Source: Streptomyces cellulosae
Lineage (GTDB): Bacteria > Actinomycetota > Actinomycetes > Streptomycetales > Streptomycetaceae
Direction: 5' to 3'
DNA: 64,000 nt
NCBI RefSeq assembly: GCF_000721105.1
Contig: NZ_JOEV01000007.1
Location: forward strand, 62,001 to 126,000
In this document: positions 21,800 through 28,666 of the stretch, one piece after another
Layout of the letters: each line of letters starts with the position of its first letter
Position numbering within the stretch: position 1 is the first letter of the stretch
Position numbers and translations under genes: made by a program
Notes under the pieces: generated by a model
Told to the model about the DNA's origin: nothing
The model's input: only the letters and a program-made list of their open reading frames with translations
Database searches by the model: none

Positions 21800-22078
21800 C
21801 TAGTTGGCCCGGGCGAGCTTGGCCGCGACAGCCTCGCCGACCACGGTCACGACGCCGTCCAGGTCGACCATGCGGGAGAGCTCGGCCTGGTCGATGTCGG
21901 TGCCGAAGGCACGCTCCAGCTGGGAGAGGATCTCGATGGCGCCCATCGAGTCCGCCTCGTGGTCCTCCTTGAAGCGGCTGGTGTCGGTCATCTCGTCCGG
22001 CTCGATCTCCAGGATGTCGCAGATGATGCCCTTGATCCTGGCGCGGTCCTCGGCGTTGAGCTCATTCGTTGTTGTCAT
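21800..22078 (-). CDS. Acyl carrier protein of the type II PKS-like system
   Basis: This 92-aa carrier has the phosphopantetheine site in EADSMGAIEI (Ser near residue 44) within a helix-rich sequence (ARIKGIICDILEIEPDEM). The motif has DSM rather than the usual DSL. It is the first gene of the long minus-strand operon. CTGAC-type direct repeats end about 22 bases before its ATG. The PPTase at 35626 could convert it to holo form. Confidence 0.93.
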   Translation of the reverse strand: MTTTNELNAEDRARIKGIICDILEIEPDEMTDTSRFKEDHEADSMGAIEILSQLERAFGTDIDQAELSRMVDLDGVVTVVGEAVAAKLARAN

Positions 22079-22100
22079 GCCGACGATGCTGGCGGACCGC

Positions 22101-22139
22101 GCTGATTGCTCACTGACGAGTCACTGACACACGCTGACA
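22101..22139. promoter_or_regulatory. Putative SARP operator: four CTGAC-type direct repeats
   Basis: CTGAT/CTGAC cores start at 22102, 22113, 22124 and 22134, so the spacing is 11, 11 and 10 bp. SARP activators bind heptamer direct repeats with 11-bp period. The array overlaps the LysR stop codon (22121) and lies just upstream of the ACP-KS-CLF-KR-NRPS operon. It is unusually close to the ACP start, so a nearly leaderless transcript or a start inside the gene would be needed. Confidence 0.55.
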
Positions 22140-23152
22140 GGCTCTGCCCCAAGGTCCTGTGCCCCGAGGTCCTGTGTGCCGGGGACCTGCGTGCCGAGGT
22201 CCTGCGTGCCGGTGGACTGCGCGAGGTGCGGCTGCAGTTCGGGAATCTCGGCACGATGCTCGACCAGCCATTCCCAGTAGCCGGGCACCGTGCGGGCGTA
22301 CGTGCAGTAGTAGTCGCGGACCGCGTGCACGAGGCGGCGCAGCGTCTCCTCGGTGACCGCGCCGCGGCGCCACACCAGGAGCATCTCGACGAGCTCGGTG
22401 TCCTGAAGCGGAGCCAGTCGTACGTCGGCGGTGGCACCGGAGGGCGTGGCCAGGGCCGCGGCTCCGCTGTCGTGCACCCACGTCATCGCCTCGCGCTGCG
22501 TGCTGACCTGGTGCAGCACCTTGGCGGGGCCGGCCCGGCCGAGCCGGGCGAGCAGCCGCTCCTCGACGGTGTGCAGCCAGTGGTGCCGCGAGTAGCGCAC
22601 CCAGGCGCGCCCGACCCGGTCGCCGTCGGCGGGCAGGGCGAGCCAGACGGGCTCGCGCACGACGACCGCGCTGCCGAGGGCGGGATCGGCCACGTCAGAG
22701 GCGTGGCCGGACCGCAGGGCGAGACCCGGCACCAGGGCCACGGAGAGCGCACCGCGGGACACGCCCGCCACTGCGGCGGCGGGTGCGAGGGTCTCGGTCG
22801 CCACGGTGGTGCCAGGCAGCACGCTCTGCAGGGCGTCGCCGAGGGTGGGCGGGGTCCACTCGGTGTTGCCCAGGCGCAGCTGGCCGGCGGTGGCACAGCT
22901 CGCCTGGGCGATGACCTCGTCGGCCCGCCGTACGAGATCGCCGAGCAACGGGATCAGCCGCTCCCCCAGAGGGGTCGGTGTGACACCGGTTCGGGACCGC
23001 ACGAACAGATCGCCGCCGACGGCCCTTTCGATGCGCTTGAGCTGGGCGGTGAGGCTCGGCTGGGGCAGGTTGAGTTCATTCGCGCCGCGGGAAATACTCC
23101 CGGCCTCACTTATGGTGACGACAATTCGCGCGTGTCTTACTTCGATGTCCAT
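22121..23152 (-). CDS. LysR-family transcriptional regulator
   Basis: This 343-aa regulator has the LysR N-terminal helix-turn-helix (HARIVVTISEAGSISRGANE, then PQPSLTAQLKRIERAVGG, residues 6-45). An effector-binding domain follows (RLGNTEWTPPTLGDALQSVL onward). Start ATG 23152 was chosen because MDIEVRHARI aligns with LysR N-termini; the frame is open further upstream but not LysR-like. The tail carries GTQDL-type repeats. It sits between the SARP gene and the PKS/NRPS operon, all on one strand, so it is probably a pathway regulator. Its ligand is unknown. Confidence 0.9.
   Translation of the reverse strand: MDIEVRHARIVVTISEAGSISRGANELNLPQPSLTAQLKRIERAVGGDLFVRSRTGVTPTPLGERLIPLLGDLVRRADEVIAQASCATAGQLRLGNTEWTPPTLGDALQSVLPGTTVATETLAPAAAVAGVSRGALSVALVPGLALRSGHASDVADPALGSAVVVREPVWLALPADGDRVGRAWVRYSRHHWLHTVEERLLARLGRAGPAKVLHQVSTQREAMTWVHDSGAAALATPSGATADVRLAPLQDTELVEMLLVWRRGAVTEETLRRLVHAVRDYYCTYARTVPGYWEWLVEHRAEIPELQPHLAQSTGTQDLGTQVPGTQDLGAQDLGAEPVSVCQ
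22152..22211. repeat. Four tandem 15-bp repeats in the LysR 3' end
   Basis: Units of the form AGGTCCTGNGTGCCG lie at 22152, 22167, 22182 and 22197. On the minus strand they encode GTQDL/GAQDL pentapeptides in the C-terminal tail of the LysR protein. The tail is outside the conserved effector domain and probably dispensable. Confidence 0.8.
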
Positions 23153-23273
23153 GAGCCGCCGCCTCACGTCCCCGAGCGGACATACAGAGATTCCACTGTC
23201 TGTCCACATTAACCGCGACGAGAGGAAACAAGCAGCCACCTTTGCCGTTCTTCAGTATGTCCTCAGCAATACT

Positions 23274-24059
23274 TCAGCGGTGGGCGAGAACCTGCCGCGG
23301 TTCACCGAGTCTGGGGTCCTGTTCCAGAATCGCCTGATAGGCGTGGTGCAGTGCGCGGCCCGGTTCGAGTCCCATGTCGTCCGCGAGCCGGCGGCGCGCG
23401 CGATGAAACACATCGAGGGCTTCGGCCTGTCGCCCCGCGTGGTAGAGCGCCAGCATCAACAACTCACTCAGCCGCTCCCGTTCCGGATGTTCGGCGGCCG
23501 TCCCGCGCAGTTCCGGCAGTGAGATCCGGTGCGGGTCCACCGCCAGCCGCGCGGTGATCAGATCCTCGTACGCGGTGATCCGCTGCTCCTCGAGATCGGC
23601 CGCCGCGATCCGCACCCGAAGTCCGTCGTGGGCATCACCCAGGGCGGGACCGCGCCACAGGGACAGGGCCTCTTCCAGCGCGACGGCGGCCAGGGCGGGA
23701 TCGCCGGCCACCAGGTCGGCACCGCTGCGCGCCTGCTCACGGAAGCGGTGGGCGTCCACCGAGCCGGCGGGGACGTCGAGTTGGTAGCCGCCGCCCACGG
23801 TACGGATCAGCTCGTCCCCGCGCAGGCCCGTGACGGACCCCAGCTGTTTGCGCAGCCGGCCGACGCTGGCCTGCAAGGCGTTGCGCGCGTTGGTGAGAGT
23901 GCGGCCCGCCCACAGCTCGTCCTCGAGCTGGTCCGCCAGGATGGTGCGGCCCGGCGAGAGCGCGAGCAGGGCGAGGATCGCAGCCGGTCGCCTCGGCACC
24001 ACGGCGTGCTGCCGGCTGCCGTACCGCACAGACACAGAACCTAGAACCTGTATGTCCAC
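23274..24059 (-). CDS. SARP-family pathway activator
   Basis: This 261-aa Streptomyces antibiotic regulatory protein starts MDIQVLGSVSVRYGSRQHAV. It has the OmpR-like winged helix with ALLALSPGRTILADQLEDEL and LQASVGRLRKQLG, then a bacterial transcriptional activation domain (VDAHRFREQARSGADL, RERLSELLMLALYHAGRQAEAL). Length and order match the small ActII-ORF4/RedD type without a C-terminal ATPase. Start GTG 24059 follows GGGGG by 7 bases. SARPs activate biosynthetic operons through 11-bp-spaced direct repeats, and three such arrays exist in the window, so this is the likely positive switch. Confidence 0.93.
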   Translation of the reverse strand: MDIQVLGSVSVRYGSRQHAVVPRRPAAILALLALSPGRTILADQLEDELWAGRTLTNARNALQASVGRLRKQLGSVTGLRGDELIRTVGGGYQLDVPAGSVDAHRFREQARSGADLVAGDPALAAVALEEALSLWRGPALGDAHDGLRVRIAAADLEEQRITAYEDLITARLAVDPHRISLPELRGTAAEHPERERLSELLMLALYHAGRQAEALDVFHRARRRLADDMGLEPGRALHHAYQAILEQDPRLGEPRQVLAHR

Positions 24060-24396
24060 TGGAACGCCCCCGTTATTCGTGGTTGGAGGGCCCAAATATC
24101 GCCCGCGCCCACCGTTCGGGGGAAATACCATTCGCGCCATCGAAAAGCACCCGGATGGTATGCCCACCGCGGAAACCTGCCGAGTACGCGCGAGCGCCCG
24201 CACCCCTTGCTGCGCGTGCGGCACGTCGGCATAATGCCGAACCTCACTGACGGTTCGCTGACGCCGGCGGATCCCGGCCATCACACCGATTCAACCGACG
24301 TGTTTCAGCGCCCGCTTAACAACCTGTTGCGCTCCTTGGCCGGTTCCTAGGCTCCTCCCGTGTACGGGAAGTCGGTCAGCGAACAGGAGTCAGCAC
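24060..24396. promoter_or_regulatory. Divergent control region, SARP gene / halogenase operon
   Basis: This 337-bp gap contains ACTGACG-GTTC-GCTGACG at 24246-24263 (heptamers 11 bp apart) and, beside it, the palindrome TCGGCATAATGCCGA at 24226-24240. Read on the minus strand, CATTAT lies 8 bp beyond the repeats, the SARP-type placement of a -10 box, suggesting autoregulation of the SARP gene. On the plus strand AGGAG precedes the halogenase ATG by 7 bases and TAGGCT at 24349 is a possible -10. Confidence 0.5.
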
Positions 24397-25947
24397 ATGC
24401 TCAACAGACTTGTGATTGTCGGCGGCGGAACAGCGGGATGGATGACGGCCTCCTACTTCAAGGCGGCATTCGGGGACCGGATCGACATCACGCTGGTGGA
24501 GTCCGGCAATGTCGGTACGGTCGGTGTCGGTGAGGCCACGTTCAGTGACATCCGGCACTTCTTCGAGTTCCTCGGGCTCAAGGAGAAGGACTGGATGCCG
24601 GCGTGCAACGCGACCTACAAACTCGCCGTCCGGTTCGAGAACTGGCGTGAGAAGGGCCACTCCTTCTACCACCCCTTCGAGCAGATGCGCTCGGTCAACG
24701 GCTTCCCGCTGACCGACTGGTGGCTGCACGGGGGCCCCACGGACCAGTTCGACAGGGACTGCTTCGTGATGCCCTCCGTCATCGACGCCGGTCTCAGCCC
24801 CCGCCACCTGGACGGCACGCTGATCGACCAGCCCTTCGTCGAGGGCGCGGACGAGATGCAGGGCCTGACGATGTCCGAGCACCAGGGCAAGACGCAGTTC
24901 CCCTACGCCTACCAGTTCGAGGCGGCCCTGCTCGCCAAGTACCTGACGACATACGCGGTGGAGCGCGGCGTCACGCACATCACGGACGACGTCGAGAAGG
25001 TCAATCTGGACGAGCGCGGCTGGATCTCCGGTGTCACCACGGCCCAGCACGGTGACATCGAGGGCGACCTCTTCGTCGACTGCACCGGGTTCCGCGCACT
25101 GCTCCTGAACAAGGCCCTCGAGGTTCCGTTCATCTCCTACGCGGACACCCTGCCCAACGACAGCGCGGTCGCCCTCCAGGTCCCCCAGGACATGAAGGCA
25201 CGCGGCATCCTGCCGTGCACCACCGCCACCGCCCAGGACGCCGGCTGGATCTGGACGATCCCGCTGATGGGCCGCATCGGCACCGGCTACGTGTACGCCA
25301 AGGACTACCTGTCCCCCGAGGAGGCCGAACGCACCCTGCGCGAGTTCGTCGGCCCGGCCGCGGCGGACGTCGAAGCCAACCACATCCGCATGCGGATCGG
25401 CCGCAGCGAGAACTCCTGGGTCAACAACTGCGTCGCGATCGGCCTGTCCAGCGGCTTCGTCGAGCCTCTGGAGTCCACCGGCATCTTCTTCATCCACCAC
25501 GCCATCGAGCAGCTCGCCAAGAACTTCCCCGACGAGTCCTGGAGCCCCGTCCACCGGCAGCTCTACAACGACTCGATCGCCCATGTCATGGACGGCGTAC
25601 GGGAGTTCCTCGTCCTGCACTACGTCGCCGCCAAGCGCGACGACACGCAGTACTGGCGCGACGCGAAGACCCGGCGCATACCGGACGGACTGGCGGAGCG
25701 CATCGAGATGTGGAAGACCCAGCTCCCCGACACGGAGACGGTCTTCCCCTACTACCACGGCCTGCCCCCCTACTCGTACATGTGCATCCTGCTCGGCATG
25801 GGCGGGATCGAGCTGAAGCCCTCCCCGGCCCTCGCCCTGTCCGACCCGGGCCCGGCGGAGCGGGAGTTCGCGGCGATCCGCGACAAGACACGCCGGCTGG
25901 CCGAGACGCTGCCCCGTGCCTACGACTACTTCGCCGCGCAGCACTGA
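24397..25947 (+). CDS. Flavin-dependent tryptophan halogenase
   Basis: This 516-aa enzyme chlorinates free tryptophan with FADH2, oxygen and chloride. The FAD loop GGGTAGW opens the protein. The catalytic lysine lies in NATYKLAV (near residue 75). The WxWxIP motif that prevents monooxygenation is present as GWIWTIPL (near 288). The active-site Glu is in SGFVEPLESTGIF (near 359). Length and motifs fit PrnA/RebH-type free-Trp halogenases rather than carrier-bound phenol or pyrrole ones. The regiochemistry (5, 6 or 7) cannot be decided by eye. A flavin reductase gene lies one gene downstream. With TDO and KFase in the locus, chloro-kynurenine is a plausible end product. Confidence 0.95.
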   Translation: MLNRLVIVGGGTAGWMTASYFKAAFGDRIDITLVESGNVGTVGVGEATFSDIRHFFEFLGLKEKDWMPACNATYKLAVRFENWREKGHSFYHPFEQMRSVNGFPLTDWWLHGGPTDQFDRDCFVMPSVIDAGLSPRHLDGTLIDQPFVEGADEMQGLTMSEHQGKTQFPYAYQFEAALLAKYLTTYAVERGVTHITDDVEKVNLDERGWISGVTTAQHGDIEGDLFVDCTGFRALLLNKALEVPFISYADTLPNDSAVALQVPQDMKARGILPCTTATAQDAGWIWTIPLMGRIGTGYVYAKDYLSPEEAERTLREFVGPAAADVEANHIRMRIGRSENSWVNNCVAIGLSSGFVEPLESTGIFFIHHAIEQLAKNFPDESWSPVHRQLYNDSIAHVMDGVREFLVLHYVAAKRDDTQYWRDAKTRRIPDGLAERIEMWKTQLPDTETVFPYYHGLPPYSYMCILLGMGGIELKPSPALALSDPGPAEREFAAIRDKTRRLAETLPRAYDYFAAQH

Positions 25948-25968
25948 CCGGCTGAGAGGTGCTGCGCA

Positions 25969-27261
25969 ATGGACTTCCTGCAACCGTTGGGCCACGCCGC
26001 TCACCTGGCGGCGCTGCTCGCCGTGATCCTGCTGCTCGGCCGCCTGGGCCGGAGCGTGGCACGCCGGCTGCGCCAGCCCGAGGTGATCGGCGAGATCGTG
26101 GTGGGGCTGCTCTCCGGGCCCGCCGTGCTCCGTCTGCTCGGCCAGGACACGTTCGACGCGGTACTGCCCGGCTCCGCCCTGGAGGCTCTGAAATACGTCG
26201 CCAAGGCCGGGCTCGTGCTGTTTCTCGTCGGGCTCGCCCATGAACTGCGGGTCCGTTCCGGTGCCGAGCGGCACTCCACCCTCTGGCTGGCGGCCGGCTC
26301 GCTGTTCGCGCCGCTGTTCGCGGGCACGCTGCTCGCCGGGTTCGTGCTGCTCCAGGACGACCCCGCGGTGCGCGGGGACGCCCCGCTGCCCGCGTTCGTG
26401 CTGATGGTCGCCGTCACGATGTCCATCACGGCCGTACCCGTCCTGGCCCGCATTCTCGCCGACCGCGGCATGAGCACCACGTCGGCCGGACGGCTCGCGC
26501 TGGCCGCGGCCGTCGTGATCGACTCGGTCGGCTGGCTGCTGTGCATGCTCGCGATCAGCCTGAACACCGGAAGCGCGACTGGCTTCCTGCACTCCGTCCT
26601 CGGCATCGGGTTCGGTGCGGCGGGCGCGCTCGCCGTGCGGTTCGGCGTGCGGGTGGCGGCGGTGGGACGGGCGTGCGCGCTTCGGCCGCGGACCGCCACC
26701 GTGCTGCTCGGTGCGGCGGCGCTCGCCGTGGCATGGACCGTGGAGCAGCTCGGCATGACGGCGATCCTCGGCGCCGCCCTGGTGGGTCTCGCGATCCCGT
26801 CGGGCGACGACTCCCCGTGGACTCCGGTCGTGGCGAACCTGACCCGGGCCGGGCGGACGCTCGTACCCGCGTTCTTCGTCGTCACCGGGATCACCGTTCT
26901 CAACCAGGCGTTCTCCCAGCTCTCCTGGGCACTGCTCGGGACGACCCTGGTGCTCGCTTGTGCGGGCAAGGGGGTCGGCGGCTACCTGGGAGCACGTCTG
27001 GGGGGTCAGCCACGCGACGCGTCCCGCCGGATCGCGGTGCTGATGAACTCGCGCGGGCTCACCGAACTGATCGTGCTCCAGGCCGGCTTCAGCGCGGGGA
27101 TCCTCACAGCTCCCCTGGTGCTCGCGCTGACCTTGATGGCGGTGGCCACCACCGCCGCGACGGGTCCGCTGCTCGGCCTTCTCGACCGCGGCGCGAGCCG
27201 ACCCGAGCCCGCTCGCACCCTCGAACCGGTCGCCGTGGCGGCGGAAGGCGGTACCCGATGA
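25969..27261 (+). CDS. Cation/H+ antiporter (CPA2 / Na-H exchanger family)
   Basis: This 430-aa membrane protein has about 12 hydrophobic segments. They include HLAALLAVILLLGRLG, VIGEIVVGLLSGPAVL (a family-typical motif), FVLMVAVTMSITAVPVLARIL and VIDSVGWLLCMLAI. Such antiporters exchange Na+ or K+ for protons. It lies between the halogenase and the flavin reductase, overlapping the latter by ATGA, so it belongs to this operon. A role in ion homeostasis or self-protection against a membrane-active product is an inference; halide handling is another idea with no direct support. Confidence 0.9.
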   Translation: MDFLQPLGHAAHLAALLAVILLLGRLGRSVARRLRQPEVIGEIVVGLLSGPAVLRLLGQDTFDAVLPGSALEALKYVAKAGLVLFLVGLAHELRVRSGAERHSTLWLAAGSLFAPLFAGTLLAGFVLLQDDPAVRGDAPLPAFVLMVAVTMSITAVPVLARILADRGMSTTSAGRLALAAAVVIDSVGWLLCMLAISLNTGSATGFLHSVLGIGFGAAGALAVRFGVRVAAVGRACALRPRTATVLLGAAALAVAWTVEQLGMTAILGAALVGLAIPSGDDSPWTPVVANLTRAGRTLVPAFFVVTGITVLNQAFSQLSWALLGTTLVLACAGKGVGGYLGARLGGQPRDASRRIAVLMNSRGLTELIVLQAGFSAGILTAPLVLALTLMAVATTAATGPLLGLLDRGASRPEPARTLEPVAVAAEGGTR

Positions 27262-27779
27262 CCCGGTCCACCGTCCGGACGACGACGGCCACCACCCCGT
27301 CCGACGACTTCCGCACGATGATGGGCAGCTTCCCCACCGGGGTCGCGGTGATCGCCGCGGAGGATCTCGACGGCACCCCGCGCGGCATGACCTGCTCGTC
27401 GGTGTGCAGCGTCGCCCTCGCCCCGCCGACCCTGCTGGTGTGCCTGCGGGACGGCAGCCCCACGCTCCAAGCCGTCCTGGCCTCGGGTGAGTTCACCGTG
27501 AACCTGCTGCACGAGGACGCCCGGAGCGTCGCCGAGCTGTTCGCCTCGGGGGACCCCGAGCGGTTCCGGGTCACGCACTGGGAGCGGTCGGCCGACGCCT
27601 GCGGACCGCACCTCCCACGGCACGCGCACACGATCGCCGACTGCACCGTGTCCCTGACCCAGCGCATGGGCGACCACGTGACGGTCTTCGGACACGTACG
27701 GCACATCAGCCGACCGAGCGGGCGGCCCCCGCTCCTTTACGGACTACGGCAGTTCGCCGCCTGGCCCACGACCCCCTGA
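27258..27779 (+). CDS. Flavin reductase (NADH:FMN/FAD oxidoreductase)
   Basis: This 173-aa flavin-reductase-like split-barrel protein has FRTMMGSFPTGVAVIA, the GMTCSSVCSVALAPPTLLVCL flavin-binding block and FTVNLLHEDA. This pattern is seen in the small partner components of two-component flavin enzymes. It would supply FADH2 to the tryptophan halogenase encoded 1.3 kb upstream. The start ATG overlaps the antiporter stop. The C-terminus is short and ends LRQFAAWPTTP. Confidence 0.92.
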   Translation: MTRSTVRTTTATTPSDDFRTMMGSFPTGVAVIAAEDLDGTPRGMTCSSVCSVALAPPTLLVCLRDGSPTLQAVLASGEFTVNLLHEDARSVAELFASGDPERFRVTHWERSADACGPHLPRHAHTIADCTVSLTQRMGDHVTVFGHVRHISRPSGRPPLLYGLRQFAAWPTTP

Positions 27780-27868
27780 CCACCTGGTGCGGGGCGCGAC
27801 CGCCTCCCCGCAGGCACGCCCCGCACCCCCGATCCGGCCCTGCCTTTCCAACGCCCCTAAGGACACCC

Positions 27869-28666
27869 ATGAACGGGACACAGGACCCGCCCGCCCAGCC
27901 AGTCGTCCACCTCGAATCCGTCAGCCGCCTCTACGGCGGACCGAAGAACCGGGTGACGGCACTCGACACCGTCAGCATCAGCCTGGAGAGGGCTACCTTC
28001 ACCGCCGTCATGGGCCCCTCCGGCTCGGGCAAGTCCACCTTCCTGCACTGCGCCGCGGGCCTTGACCGGCCGACGTCCGGGTCCGTGCACCTGGACGGTG
28101 TGGACCTCGCCTCGCTGCGTGAGAAGTCACTGACCAAGTTCCGCCGCGAGCGCATCGGCTTCGTCTTCCAGGCGTTCAACCTCCTTCCGGCGCTCAGCGT
28201 CGTGGACAACGTGACGCTGCCGCTGCGCCTGGCGGGCACGCGCCCCAAGAAGTCCGTCGTCAACGCAGTCCTCGAACAGGTCGGTCTGTCCGACAAGCGG
28301 CGCAGCCGTCCCGGCGAGCTGTCCGGTGGTCAGCAGCAGCGCGTCGCCATCGCCCGGGCGCTCGTCACACAGCCCGCGGTGATCTTCGGCGACGAGCCGA
28401 CCGGCGCCCTGGACACGCGCACCGCCGCCGAAGTGCTCATGCTGCTGCGGCAGTCGGTGGACGTGGTGGGACAGACGATCGTGATGGTCACGCACGACCC
28501 GGTGGCCGCCGCCTACGCGGACCGGGTCGTCTTCCTCGCCGACGGCCGGCTCATCGGCACGCTCGAGCGTCCGACAGTTGAGCAGGTCACGGAGCAGATG
28601 CAGAAGCTGGGCACGTGGAGCGACCCGTCCTCGCTCCAGAAGCCGGAACACGGGGTGCGTCGGTGA
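27869..28666 (+). CDS. ABC transporter ATP-binding protein (MacB/LolD type)
   Basis: This 265-aa ATPase has Walker [12 protein letters not shown]-loop [12 protein letters not shown], signature [15 protein letters not shown] and Walker [13 protein letters not shown], with the switch His in MVTHD. The Q-loop and signature type place it with MacB/LolD exporters that work with FtsX-like permeases. It ends in a GTGA overlap with just such a permease. Together they are a candidate export or self-resistance pump for the pathway product, in line with the upstream halogenase operon. Confidence 0.95.
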   Translation: MNGTQDPPAQPVVHLESVSRLYGGPKNRVTALDTVSISLERATFTAVMGPSGSGKSTFLHCAAGLDRPTSGSVHLDGVDLASLREKSLTKFRRERIGFVFQAFNLLPALSVVDNVTLPLRLAGTRPKKSVVNAVLEQVGLSDKRRSRPGELSGGQQQRVAIARALVTQPAVIFGDEPTGALDTRTAAEVLMLLRQSVDVVGQTIVMVTHDPVAAAYADRVVFLADGRLIGTLERPTVEQVTEQMQKLGTWSDPSSLQKPEHGVRR

